From the NCBI RefSeq assembly GCF_029167105.1, contig NZ_JARFML010000004.1, forward strand, positions 124,001 to 188,000: 64,000 nucleotides of DNA. The letters are read 5' to 3'. Below the pieces are notes generated by a model. The model worked only from the letters and a program-made list of their open reading frames with translations, was not told where the DNA came from and did no database searches. Source of the stretch: Bradyrhizobium yuanmingense. GTDB taxonomy: Bacteria > Pseudomonadota > Alphaproteobacteria > Rhizobiales > Xanthobacteraceae. The translations under genes and the position numbers were made by a program. Numbering within the stretch: position 1 is the first letter of the stretch; each line of letters begins with the position of its first letter. Shown here in pieces: positions 43,920 to 52,504 of the stretch.

Positions 43920-44620
43920 TGGACAATTTCGATCTCCCGCGGCGCCTTGCGGCCGAAGCGCTCGGCACGGGCATTCTCGTCGCCACCGTGGTCGGCTCCG
44001 GCATCATGGCGGAAACGCTGACCAAGGACGTCGCACTTGCGCTGCTCTGCAACACCTTGCCGACCGGCGCCATCCTGGTCGTTCTCATCACGGTGCTCGG
44101 TCCGATCTCCGGCGCACATTTCAATCCCGCAGTGACACTCGTCTTCACAGGCCAGCGCGAGCTGCCGGGATACGAGGCTGCGTTGTACATTGTCGCGCAG
44201 ATCGCCGGCGGCATCGCGGGAACGCTGGCGGCGCATCTGATGTTCGGCCTGCCGCTGCTCGACCTCTCGACGAAGGTCCGAACCGGAGGGCCGCAATGGT
44301 TCGCCGAAGCGGTCGCTGCGTTCGGGCTGGTCGCGACGATCCTGGCCGGCATCCGGTTTCAGCGGACGGCCATCCCCTGGCTGGTGGGCCTTTACATCAC
44401 GGCCGCCTATTGGTTTACGGCTTCCACGTCGTTTGCCAACCCTGCGGTGGCCATCGCAAGGTCGCTGACGAACACGTTCGCCGGCATCCGCCCCCTCGAC
44501 CTGCCCGGATTCATCCTCGCGGAACTCTGCGGCGCCTTCGCCGGCATGCTGCTGATGAACTGGTTGCTCGGCCGCTCACGCGCTTCCGCCAAGGTCGCAA
44601 TCACGGAGACAGCTCGATGA
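43919..44620 (+). CDS. aqpS: Aquaglyceroporin-type arsenite channel AqpS
   Basis: The 233-aa protein has six membrane segments and two NPA boxes (GAHFNPAVTLV and SFANPAVAIARS), the aquaporin signature. Within an ars operon after arsC this is the AqpS arrangement known from Sinorhizobium meliloti, where the channel lets As(III) made by ArsC flow out down its gradient in place of ArsB/Acr3. Start ATG 43919 overlaps the arsC stop and its stop overlaps the next arsC in ATGA. Confidence 0.93.
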   Translation: MDNFDLPRRLAAEALGTGILVATVVGSGIMAETLTKDVALALLCNTLPTGAILVVLITVLGPISGAHFNPAVTLVFTGQRELPGYEAALYIVAQIAGGIAGTLAAHLMFGLPLLDLSTKVRTGGPQWFAEAVAAFGLVATILAGIRFQRTAIPWLVGLYITAAYWFTASTSFANPAVAIARSLTNTFAGIRPLDLPGFILAELCGAFAGMLLMNWLLGRSRASAKVAITETAR

Positions 44621-45018
44621 CCGTCACGATCTATCACAATCCGGCCTGCGGCACCTCGCGCAACACGCTGGCGATGATCCGGCAGAGCGGCGTCGAGCCT
44701 GATGTCATCGAATATCTCAAGACGCCGCCCTCCCGCGACGAGCTCAAGGAACTGATTGCGACCATGGGCATTCCGGTTCGCGCGCTGCTGCGCGAGAAGG
44801 GGACACCTTACAAGGAGCTCGGCCTGGACGATCCCAAATGGAGCGATGAGCAGCTCCTCGAGGTCATGATCGCCCACCCTATCCTCATCAACCGGCCGAT
44901 CGTGGTGACGCCAAAGGGCACGCGCTTGTGCCGGCCGTCGGAAGCCGTGGTCGATCTCCTGGACAATCCGGTTGGCCGGTTCGTGAAGGAGGACGGCGAG
45001 GTGGTGGAAGCGCGATAG
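44617..45018 (+). CDS. arsC: Arsenate reductase, glutaredoxin-dependent (ArsC/Spx fold)
   Basis: The 133-aa protein has the active-site cysteine at residue 11 in HNPACGTSRNTL, and the arginine-bearing HPILINRPIVVT and GTRLCRPSE stretches of plasmid-R773-type ArsC. It reduces arsenate with glutathione and glutaredoxin. It is translationally coupled to aqpS by ATGA. It is not homologous to the reductase two genes upstream, so the operon carries both known reductase types. Confidence 0.95.
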   Translation: MTVTIYHNPACGTSRNTLAMIRQSGVEPDVIEYLKTPPSRDELKELIATMGIPVRALLREKGTPYKELGLDDPKWSDEQLLEVMIAHPILINRPIVVTPKGTRLCRPSEAVVDLLDNPVGRFVKEDGEVVEAR

Positions 45019-45046
45019 GCTGCAAGCCGCGCCACGAACGGTTCAG

Positions 45047-45811
45047 CTATCCCAGCAAGCCTTTCAGGCCCGCATAGATCGAGCCGATGCCGGTCGCGGC
45101 AACGCCGGCCAATGGCCCCGCAGTCTGCATGAGGTCCTGTATCAAGCGGGCGCGGCGGCGCAGTTGCTCCTCGCCGACATGCTGCCCCAGCAGACGCGCC
45201 ACGTGGAAGGCGAACGCATTCGGCTTGCCGCCCTGGGTCAGCACGCGCGGCACGATCTGGAAGATCACGACGCTGAGAATGTTGCCCGAGACGAAGGCGA
45301 GCAGGATACTGGCGCCATATTCGAACACCTCCCGCCATTCGATCCATACCGTTGGAAGGATCGGAACATCATCGTGGAGCCCGGTGATCGTCAGCATTGC
45401 CAGGATGCTGACGCTTGCGGTCAGAAACGCGAGCAGGAGGGCCGCAAGAGCATACACCCTGTGCAGCGGATAGGCGATCAGTCCGAACAGGAGCGGCACG
45501 GCGATCGACGCGATCCGAAGCGGGATCGGCGACAGGTCGAAGGTGATGGTCACGAGCACATGCGCGATCACCAGCAGCAGAGCCGGGATCGCAACATAGA
45601 GCACCGCATGCGTGCCGTAGTAGCGCAGCGGATTGTTGTAGCGCTCGAGACGGACGTTGACGCGATCGAGATCCCGCCTGAGCTTGTCCAGCTCGGCAAC
45701 GATCTCGTCGATCTCGAGAAGCATCGGCCGTACGGCGCGCAAGTCGCGCGAACAATGGTTGCACGCGATGGCTTCGTCTTTGATCCTCTCGGCGCAGAAC
45801 GGACACTCCAT
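45047..45811 (-). CDS. Zinc-ribbon integral membrane protein, last gene of the CHAT operon
   Basis: The 254-aa protein begins with a zinc ribbon (MECPFCAERI, ACNHCSRDL), then a coiled coil (EIDEIVAELDKLRRDLDRVNVRLE), then four hydrophobic segments (LYVAIPALLLVIAHVLVTI, IASIAVPLLFGLIAY, AALLLAFLTASVSILAML, ASILLAFVSGNILSVVIFQIV), and a soluble end with AGVAATGIGSIYAGLKG. I recognise no family. It follows a small zinc-ribbon gene by 2 bases and is convergent with the ars operon. Confidence 0.8.
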   Translation of the reverse strand: MECPFCAERIKDEAIACNHCSRDLRAVRPMLLEIDEIVAELDKLRRDLDRVNVRLERYNNPLRYYGTHAVLYVAIPALLLVIAHVLVTITFDLSPIPLRIASIAVPLLFGLIAYPLHRVYALAALLLAFLTASVSILAMLTITGLHDDVPILPTVWIEWREVFEYGASILLAFVSGNILSVVIFQIVPRVLTQGGKPNAFAFHVARLLGQHVGEEQLRRRARLIQDLMQTAGPLAGVAATGIGSIYAGLKGLLG

Positions 45812-45813
45812 CG

Positions 45814-46026
45814 CTAGCGCGACTTCCTTCGCCTCATGATGGCTTCGATCTCGTCTCTGGCCCGCCTCAGTTCATCGCGCAGCTCGTCGCGCTTGCGCAA
45901 GAGACCGTCGCGCTCGGCAATCAGCGTGGCGGGAGGCGCGATGTCGCGCCCGCACGACGCGCAGGCCAACGCACCCTCGGCAGTTTCCGACCGGCAATAA
46001 GGGCAGCTCACTTGGGCAAGACTCAC
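45814..46026 (-). CDS. Small zinc-ribbon / coiled-coil protein
   Basis: The 70-aa protein has CPYC and CASCGRD forming a zinc ribbon, followed by a basic coiled coil (AERDGLLRKRDELRDELRRA, ending RRRKSR). It resembles the N-terminus of the next gene product (ribbon plus coiled coil), so the two may pair. It lies 10 bases after the secreted-protein gene in the same operon. Confidence 0.75.
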   Translation of the reverse strand: MSLAQVSCPYCRSETAEGALACASCGRDIAPPATLIAERDGLLRKRDELRDELRRARDEIEAIMRRRKSR

Positions 46027-46036
46027 TTGGTACGAC

Positions 46037-46480
46037 TCACTTGGGCGCGACCTTCAGGGTGAAGACGGTCGTGCCCGGCCGGCCATCGCTGTCCTTGATG
46101 TCGACGCGCATGGTGTATTCGCCGGGAGGCAGCTCCGCTTCCTGCATGTTGATACCGTCAGCCTGCACGAAGGGCTTGACCCTTTGGGTCAGGTCGACAT
46201 TCGGCGTGCGGAGGAAGATCACCTTGACGGAGTCCGGGTCGATCTTCGCTCCGCCATAGGACTGAAATTTCAACACCAGCCGCAGCGGCGAACTCGCCGC
46301 GCTGCCCGGCGAGACGAACTCGACCTTCGGACCACGCAGGATGCCGCGCTGCTCGACGGCAACGGCTCCCTTGGGAGGCGGCAGCTTGGCTTCCTCTTCC
46401 GTGATCAACTGCGCGGCATGCGATGGTGCCGATACCAGCAAAGCTGCAGCCACAAGCCCGAGCAAGATATTCCGTTTCAT
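46037..46480 (-). CDS. Small secreted protein of the CHAT operon
   Basis: The 147-aa protein starts at ATG 46480 with a Sec signal (LLGLVAAALLVSAPSHA). The mature part is beta-rich: RGPKVEFVSPG, LRLVLKFQSYGGAKIDPDSV, ELPPGEYTMRVDIKDSDGRPG, suggestive of an Ig-like fold. No family is recognised. It begins 25 bases after the TPR-CHAT stop, so both exported products are probably made together. Confidence 0.78.
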   Translation of the reverse strand: MKRNILLGLVAAALLVSAPSHAAQLITEEEAKLPPPKGAVAVEQRGILRGPKVEFVSPGSAASSPLRLVLKFQSYGGAKIDPDSVKVIFLRTPNVDLTQRVKPFVQADGINMQEAELPPGEYTMRVDIKDSDGRPGTTVFTLKVAPK

Positions 46481-46505
46481 TCCCCTGCACCCCTTTCCCA
46501 TGCCG

Positions 46506-49500
46506 TCAGCGCAAGCCGCCATCGCCGATGATCGTGTACGGCGCCCAGAACAACGGATGCGCATAGGCGAACTCGGTCTTGCCTTCGCTGTTGAGATAAC
46601 CCGGACCGTCGACGAGGGCCATCGCCGCCTGGCGCAGCGCCTCGCTGCGAGACAGCTTGGGATCATCGGCCTGCCGCTTGAACAGGTCGGTCACCAATTG
46701 CCGCGCCGACTGCGAATGCACCGACCAGTTCGTCACCAGCAGCGCGCGCGTTCCGGCGTAGAAGAAGGCGCGCCCGAGCCCAGATGCGGCCTCTGCCCCG
46801 GCGCCGGCTCCGGCGCCGGTGTTGCAGGCCGACAGGATGACCCAGTCCGCGTCCAGCTTGAGGCCGAGAATCTCCTCCATGGTCAGGAGACCGTCGCCGC
46901 CCTCGCCCGTCACCGTTGGCGACGACAGAGCGAGTGCCGGCTGCGTCAGCCCGTTCAGCTCGCCCGGGACCAGCCCATGGGTGGCAAAGGCGAGGATCCT
47001 GAAGCCGGACAGATCCATCATCTTCACCGCGCTCTCGGTCGCACTTTTGCCGAGGAATAACACTTTCGACGGGTCTGCCTGCAGCGCCAATGCGATCGAG
47101 TGCAACTCGTCGGCGGTGTCGGGCAGACGGGGCAGCAGACCGAGCTCGGCGCTGTCGACGCCTTCGAGCTTGGGACTATTGCGCCGCTTCAGCGGACCGC
47201 CGCGCGTGATGTTGCCGCCGGCGTCGGCGACCTGAACCTTCTCTCCGACGCCTTCCGCCTCGGCCTGCTGCTCGCTGTTGAAATAGGGATCGCCAAAGGC
47301 CACGAGGTCGGCGCGGCCGGGCTTGCCCGGCGGCAATTGCCGCAGGGTGCGCAACGCCGCGGCGGAGGGCACCGTCGACACTGCATGGGTTCGCGCCAGC
47401 CAGGATACGTTGCGATAGCCGACGAAAAGCGGGTCCTCGTCGGCCGCCACCTCTGCCGGTGCCGTCGGCAACAAGGACAGCGGCAGAAGCCCGAGCGCGC
47501 CGTTGGTCACGACGATCAGGTTCTTGGCCGGCTTCCAGCCGCTCTCGACCGGCTTCAGCAGCAGCTCGTAGAGCTCGTAGCCGAGCTTGAGATCGAACGG
47601 CGGAATGTCCGAGATCATCGCCGCCTGCGGCTCGAGCGCCTCGCGCAGCTTGCGGATCTTGGTCTCGATATCGCCGATCCTGGCCTGGACGGCGGCGAAT
47701 GCCACCGGCCCCGACTTCGGCACGGCCCAGACGAAACTGGCGTTCTGGCCGAAATAGAACGACAACATCGCCTCGTCGCCGGCCAGCGTCGCGCGGATTT
47801 CGGCGACGCTTGGCGGCTTGGGGGAGACGAGATCGGCGTAGACCGGGAATTTCTGCTTGATCTCCGAGCGGGCCTTGTCGCGCTGGCCGCGCAAGGCCGC
47901 GATCGACGCCTGTATTTGCGCAACGCCCTTCTCGTCGCGCTCCGCTGCGGGAAGCGCGAGCACGTTGTTGAGCGTGCCGAGCTGGGCGTTGACCTGCTTG
48001 GTGAGATCCTGCTCCTTGCGCACGAGATCGGCGAGCGCGGGATCCTTTGCCGCCGCACGCGCGCTCGAAGCTGCCAGCGCCTGCTGCACGGAGCGGCCGC
48101 GAATGGCGTCGGCGAGGCTGAACGTCTCTTCACCGACGTCCGTGCCGCGTCCTTCCGCCCTGCCCAGCAGCAGCAGATAACTTTCGACGATGGTCTGCAG
48201 ACGCTGGCTGCGCGCGGCCACGACGGTCGTGTTCTCGTCATCGGCATTTTCGTTGGCGCTCGCCATCATGACCGGAATGGCGGCCTTGAACTCGCGAATC
48301 GCGTCTGCATCGCGGCGGGCGCGCATCAAGCCGACCGCCAAGGTGCCGCGCGCCGCGGCGGTATCGAAGTGATTCTCCCCGACCCGGGCGATCTGCTTCT
48401 TCACCAGCTGCTCTGCGGCGGCAATGCCCGCGTCCAATTGCCCGGAGCCATAAAGCGACAGGATCCGCGACGGATTGAGCTCGAAAATCGAGCGGCGCTG
48501 CGGATCCCAGCCGGCGACGGCCTTGTCTATCCGCGCAAACATCTCGCTCGCTTCGGCGTTCTTGCGCCGTAGCGACAGAATCCCGGCGAGTTGCGACAAC
48601 AATTGCACCGTCGCGTGAGAGTCCTCCGGCACGCCCACGGTGTTGTTGATCTCGAGCGCAACGCGGCCGAGCTTCTCGGCCTCTTCGTAACGGCCCTGGT
48701 CGACCAGAATGGCCGCAAGGCCCATGACATAGCGCGGCGTCACCGGGTTGTACTTGCCGGTGTCCTTCAGGCGCGAGAGCAGCGCTCGGCGCGCATCCAC
48801 CTCGGCCTCGGCAAGCCGGCCCTGTTTCGCCTTCATGCGCGCCTGGCTCAACACGGTGCCGTCGATCACCTGCAGCAGAATGGTCTCCGCCGGGGCGTTT
48901 TCGGAGGCCATGATGACCTTCGTGCTCGCGCGCTTGCGCAGCTCGGCGTTGCGATAGGCGGCCTCGGCGTCAGCGAATTGTCCGCGCGCCTCGAAGATCA
49001 AGGCGCGCGTGAGATCCAGCTCGCTCTCCCAGCTCTGGCCGAACTTCGAATAGACCGCTCGCCAATTGGGATGACCGCTGGTGCGGGCCTCCTGGATCGC
49101 GGTCTGGCTGCGTCGAAGATAGGCTTCGGCCTGGGAGAGATCGCCCATCTGGACCAGAACGGATGCAATCGTGCGGTTCGTCGCGTACTGCAATCCCTTC
49201 GCGCCCGGCATGCTGGCCGATTCGCGCAAGAGTCTTTGCAGGATCTCGATCGCCCGTTTGGGATCGCCGGCAAGGGAATGCTGCAAAGACTGCAGCTGCA
49301 ACATCCGACCCAGCATGAAAGGGCTGACGGCGCCCCGCCCGACGTCCACGGCCTTGTCGGCGTCGGCCATCGCTTCGGCGAGCCGGCCGAGCTGGGAGCG
49401 CGCGTTGGCGCGATCGAAATACAGCTGCGCGAGGTCCTGACGGGATTCCTTGCCGGTGGGCACGGCATCGGCCTCCGACTTCAATTCCGCGATCATCTTC

Positions 49501-49910
49501 GCGTCGGGTTTATCGCCATCGAGGATCGCCGTGATGTCGGCGATGCTACGCGGCGGCGCAACGAAGTCCTTCGGCAGTGCGGTGCCGGGTTCAAGCTTCG
49601 GTGCCGCTTCCTTCGGCAGCTCGACGGCAACGTTGGCCCGGCCGTTGGCGGCGTTGAGCGCCGCCATCGTGCAGGCCCTGACCTGGGGCGATGCCTTGGC
49701 GCGGCAAGCTTCGAGATTGGCACCGCCGGAGCGCATACAGGCCTGCACGATCGGCTTGCCGACCGTCATCCGGCAATTCTCGAGCGCAGCCTCCCTGGTC
49801 AGTGCAGCCGCGGAGGCGGTCGATCCGAGCAGAATGGCAAGTGCCAACAGCTGGCGGCTCGGGGCGACGTTGAAACGGCTCAAGAAGGGAGGCGGGGCGA
49901 CAAGGCGCAT
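46506..49910 (-). CDS. Exported TPR-CHAT (caspase-like) protein
   Basis: The 1134-aa protein has a signal sequence (LLALAILLGSTASAA), a Cys-containing N-terminal segment (ENCRMTVGKPIVQAC), about 400 residues of tetratricopeptide repeats, a helical region, and a C-terminal CHAT domain. The caspase-type dyad is intact: His in FATHGLVPG at about residue 975 and Cys in ILSACNTGAGAG at about 1027. CHAT peptidases (separase/caspase clan) cut partner proteins, for example bacterial gasdermins or Csx30 in other systems, but those act in the cytoplasm; here the signal points to the periplasm. It heads a four-gene operon. Confidence 0.92.
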   Translation of the reverse strand: MRLVAPPPFLSRFNVAPSRQLLALAILLGSTASAAALTREAALENCRMTVGKPIVQACMRSGGANLEACRAKASPQVRACTMAALNAANGRANVAVELPKEAAPKLEPGTALPKDFVAPPRSIADITAILDGDKPDAKMIAELKSEADAVPTGKESRQDLAQLYFDRANARSQLGRLAEAMADADKAVDVGRGAVSPFMLGRMLQLQSLQHSLAGDPKRAIEILQRLLRESASMPGAKGLQYATNRTIASVLVQMGDLSQAEAYLRRSQTAIQEARTSGHPNWRAVYSKFGQSWESELDLTRALIFEARGQFADAEAAYRNAELRKRASTKVIMASENAPAETILLQVIDGTVLSQARMKAKQGRLAEAEVDARRALLSRLKDTGKYNPVTPRYVMGLAAILVDQGRYEEAEKLGRVALEINNTVGVPEDSHATVQLLSQLAGILSLRRKNAEASEMFARIDKAVAGWDPQRRSIFELNPSRILSLYGSGQLDAGIAAAEQLVKKQIARVGENHFDTAAARGTLAVGLMRARRDADAIREFKAAIPVMMASANENADDENTTVVAARSQRLQTIVESYLLLLGRAEGRGTDVGEETFSLADAIRGRSVQQALAASSARAAAKDPALADLVRKEQDLTKQVNAQLGTLNNVLALPAAERDEKGVAQIQASIAALRGQRDKARSEIKQKFPVYADLVSPKPPSVAEIRATLAGDEAMLSFYFGQNASFVWAVPKSGPVAFAAVQARIGDIETKIRKLREALEPQAAMISDIPPFDLKLGYELYELLLKPVESGWKPAKNLIVVTNGALGLLPLSLLPTAPAEVAADEDPLFVGYRNVSWLARTHAVSTVPSAAALRTLRQLPPGKPGRADLVAFGDPYFNSEQQAEAEGVGEKVQVADAGGNITRGGPLKRRNSPKLEGVDSAELGLLPRLPDTADELHSIALALQADPSKVLFLGKSATESAVKMMDLSGFRILAFATHGLVPGELNGLTQPALALSSPTVTGEGGDGLLTMEEILGLKLDADWVILSACNTGAGAGAGAEAASGLGRAFFYAGTRALLVTNWSVHSQSARQLVTDLFKRQADDPKLSRSEALRQAAMALVDGPGYLNSEGKTEFAYAHPLFWAPYTIIGDGGLR

Positions 49911-50126
49911 CGCTAAGGACCTTCGTAAAATGACTTGAAGAAAAACGAAATGATCCTACCCATCCGGCTCGGAAGGACAAGCGCAATCAGGGTTCCCGTA
50001 TCAAGTCTCAACCGGAAGAAGGCCGTGCTGCCGTCATGGCCGTGCGGACTGCGCGAAGGCGCGGGTTGAGGATCTCATCGTGCCGGTCGGTCGCAGCAGG
50101 ACTGCCGCGACCCAGCGGTCCTTCGC

Positions 50127-50888
50127 TCAGCCCTTCGAGACCACCGCGCGGCCGTAAGGCGGTTGCCCCTGAACCGGCGGATTGGCGGTCTGGGCGGCGA
50201 GCTCGCCGATCAGGCGGTCGGCATCGGCGGCCATGCCGTCGGGGGCCTGGATCACCAGGCGCTCCAGCGCCCAGCGATAGGACGAGATGCGCTGCTCCAG
50301 GCATTGCTGCACCCACTGGATGATCAGCGAGTTCTCTTGCATGCGCGCGACCGCGTCGTCCCTCTCCCTCGGCGACAGCGCGGAGACACGCGCCATGCTG
50401 GCATCGCGCTTCCTGTCGAGATCGATGACGCGGATCGCGGATGCGAAGAACGGCTCGAAGCGGGTGATGTCGTTGCGCACGTCCTCGATCAGCTGCGCAT
50501 AGCGCGAGGAATGCGAGCGGTGCGGCTCGTCGATCAGCGTGCGCCCGTACATGGTGCGGTCGAACACGACCTTCTGCCGCCACGGCGAGGGCAGCGCCTT
50601 GTAGTCGCCGAACACGCTCTTCCATGCCGGACGCGACAGCGGCGGCTCGATCATGGGATAGGCGAGGTCGCGAAGCTGGCGCTCTTCGTCGGTGAGCTGG
50701 AATTGCGAGGGCCTCAGGCCGACGCTGGAGGTGACCTCCGCACCGAGCCAGCGATGCATGTCGTCGCTGCGCATGCTCTCGCGGGTGCGGCCGAAGTCGC
50801 CGCCGCTACACGCCGCGAGCGAGGCGCCCAGCAGCGTGAGCAGGACGGCCGATAGGACAGGCCGGATCTGGCGGATGACGTCCGGCAT
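50127..50888 (-). CDS. Predicted outer-membrane or periplasmic lipoprotein
   Basis: The 253-aa protein has a lipoprotein signal with lipobox LAAC at about residues 24-27 (AVLLTLLGASLAACSGGD). The rest is helical and polar (TDEERQLRDLAYPMIEPPLSRP, LIEDVRNDITRFEPFFASAIRVID). I do not recognise a named family, although proteins of this kind are conserved in Bradyrhizobium as far as I remember. The gap 49911-50126 to the CHAT gene holds no further gene. Confidence 0.82.
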   Translation of the reverse strand: MPDVIRQIRPVLSAVLLTLLGASLAACSGGDFGRTRESMRSDDMHRWLGAEVTSSVGLRPSQFQLTDEERQLRDLAYPMIEPPLSRPAWKSVFGDYKALPSPWRQKVVFDRTMYGRTLIDEPHRSHSSRYAQLIEDVRNDITRFEPFFASAIRVIDLDRKRDASMARVSALSPRERDDAVARMQENSLIIQWVQQCLEQRISSYRWALERLVIQAPDGMAADADRLIGELAAQTANPPVQGQPPYGRAVVSKG

Positions 50889-50904
50889 CGCATGAAGCCG
50901 GATG

Positions 50905-51093
50905 TCAGCGGCGGCGACGACGGCGCCCCGGCGCTGTGCCCTGCTCCGGTCCGCGATCGCCGCTGGTTTCGTCCGCCTCGCGCTCGATTCGAATCACGGG
51001 AAGGATCAGGACCGTTCCCATGTCCGCGCGCGGAGCGACATCCCCGGACGAGCCCACCCGGCGACCGGCCGGAAATTCGATGATGGTCCCCAT
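50905..51093 (-). CDS. Small hypothetical protein (62 aa)
   Basis: From ATG 51093 the frame reads GTIIEFPAGRRVGSS and later MGTVLILPVIRIEREADE, ending in six arginines. Short proteins that begin MGTxxxFP recur in this bacterial group as far as I recall. It lies 16 bases upstream of the lipoprotein gene on the same strand, so it may share its transcript. Codon use is biased like its neighbours. Function unknown. Confidence 0.55.
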   Translation of the reverse strand: MGTIIEFPAGRRVGSSGDVAPRADMGTVLILPVIRIEREADETSGDRGPEQGTAPGRRRRRR

Positions 51094-51278
51094 GTCAGCT
51101 CTCTTCGATTGCCGCGCGACCGAACGCGCCCCAGCAACATGCATTCATTAAGATCAGCTCATGGTTAACGGGGTGTAAACGGGCGCCTTCGACCGTAGCC
51201 GCACGGACCGCGCCGCGCCGTCCCGTTGCGGCACGACAACGCCTCAAATTGCAGGGCCGGCTTCACGCCTCGTTTTCC

Positions 51279-51293
51279 TTAACGAGGCTTTAA
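51279..51293 (+). promoter_or_regulatory. Perfect CtrA-type box upstream of the DUF2336 gene
   Basis: TTAA-N7-TTAA matches the full alphaproteobacterial CtrA consensus and lies 53 bases before ATG 51347. It overlaps a perfect 8-bp hairpin (GCCTCGTT / AACGAGGC, 51267-51288). A weaker copy, TTAA-N7-TAAA, occurs at about 51165-51179. Confidence 0.6.
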
Positions 51294-51346
51294 ACGAAGC
51301 TGCGCTAGGCTCGCCACCAAGTCTTTCCCGAGTTGCGTACGCCTCC

Positions 51347-52321
51347 ATGACCAAGTCGCTGTTTCCCGGATTCGACGGGCTGATGACCCTGTCCCGTCGC
51401 GAAGGTGTCGATGTCCGTCCGACGCTGCTGCGCGTGCTGACCGACCTTTATGTCCAGACGAGCACCCACAGCGACGACGAGCAGCGGCAATTCGTCGAGC
51501 TCGCCACGCGGCTGATCGACCAGGTCGACGATGCGACGCGCGCGGCCGTCAAGGCCCGCCTCGCGGTCTATCCGCAGACGCCCGTCCCGATCCTGCAGAA
51601 GCTCGGCCTGGTCGCCACCCAGGAAGGCCGCAGGGTTCCGCTAGCCAGGGAGATCCCCGCCCCGCCGCGCGCGCCTGCTCCGGCGCGCGTGCCGACCGAG
51701 GCCGAGCAGCGCATGGCCGCCAACTTGGCGATGCAGCCGAAAGAGGCGGCCGAGATCCACGACATGTTCTTCCGCGCCGGCGCCTCCGAGCGCGCACTGA
51801 TCCTGCACAATCTGGCGCAGACCCCGCTGAAAGCTGCCCCCCTCATTCCGACCGTGCGCGCCAAGCGCGCGATCCAGATCCTGGAGATGGCGGCGATCGC
51901 CGGCGATATCGAAAGCTTCACCTTCGAGCTCGGCGACAGCCTGATTCTGCCCTCGCGCGTCGCAGCCCAGATCGTCGACGATGCCGGCGGCGAGGCGCTT
52001 GCCGTTGCCGCGCGCGCGCTCGACATGCCGAGCCCGGTGTTCCAGCGCATTCTCTTGTTCTTCAAGCCCGAGATCGGAACGTCCGTGAACGCCGTGTACC
52101 GCCTGTCGCGGCTCTACGACCGCCTCGCCGAGCGATCGGCGCTGGTGATGCTGGCGGCCTGGCGCGGCTCCACGCTCGCGGTCACCCGCGCGAAGCACCA
52201 ATCGGCGCTGCATGATGGCGAGCGCCAGCGCGCCCGCGCAGGCGCGAGCCAGACGCGGCCGGGCGTGCAGCCGGGGTCCAGTCCAACGGTACGGACGGGG
52301 ACTGGCTCGTCGGATCGCTGA
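51347..52321 (+). CDS. DUF2336 domain protein
   Basis: The 324-aa protein matches the DUF2336 family of alphaproteobacteria, helical-repeat proteins: FVELATRLIDQVDDATRAAVKARL, FRAGASERALILHNLAQTPL and SLILPSRVAAQIVDDAGGEAL. The C-terminal 40 residues are low-complexity (Arg/Ala/Gln/Gly/Ser). The family is uncharacterised; the CtrA-type box upstream suggests cell-cycle-controlled expression. No signal peptide or membrane segment is seen. Confidence 0.85.
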   Translation: MTKSLFPGFDGLMTLSRREGVDVRPTLLRVLTDLYVQTSTHSDDEQRQFVELATRLIDQVDDATRAAVKARLAVYPQTPVPILQKLGLVATQEGRRVPLAREIPAPPRAPAPARVPTEAEQRMAANLAMQPKEAAEIHDMFFRAGASERALILHNLAQTPLKAAPLIPTVRAKRAIQILEMAAIAGDIESFTFELGDSLILPSRVAAQIVDDAGGEALAVAARALDMPSPVFQRILLFFKPEIGTSVNAVYRLSRLYDRLAERSALVMLAAWRGSTLAVTRAKHQSALHDGERQRARAGASQTRPGVQPGSSPTVRTGTGSSDR

Positions 52322-52375
52322 TTTGCTTACGCCGTCTCAACAAGCGGCAACGGAGGCACGCAACGAACTCCAACC

Positions 52376-52491
52376 CGTCATTGCGAGCGCAGCGAAGCAA
52401 TCTAGACTGCCTCCGCGGAAAGATTCTGGATTGCTTCGCGGAGCCTGTCATCGGGCCGCGCTTTGCGCGGACCCGGTGGCTCGCAATGACG
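52376..52491. repeat. Intergenic palindromic repeat, long form (116 bp)
   Basis: The ends CGTCATTGCGAGC (52376-52388) and GCTCGCAATGACG (52479-52491) are exact inverse complements. The interior contains further inverted pieces (GAAGCAATCTAGA and GGATTGCTTCGC; CCGCGCTTTGCGCGG-like). A compact form of the same ends lies at 61434-61465. I remember this element as recurring in Bradyrhizobium genomes. Confidence 0.75.
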
Positions 52492-52504
52492 ATGGTGGCA
52501 ACAG

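Noticed and set aside
41186-44620. MFS gene in the ars cluster considered as ArsJ
   Set aside because: ArsJ works with a dedicated glyceraldehyde-3-phosphate dehydrogenase gene, and none is present in the cluster.
52376-52491. Inverted-repeat element considered as a CRISPR repeat or small RNA gene
   Set aside because: No periodic direct repeats or spacers, no cas genes, and no promoter/terminator pair; it fits a REP-like intergenic repeat.
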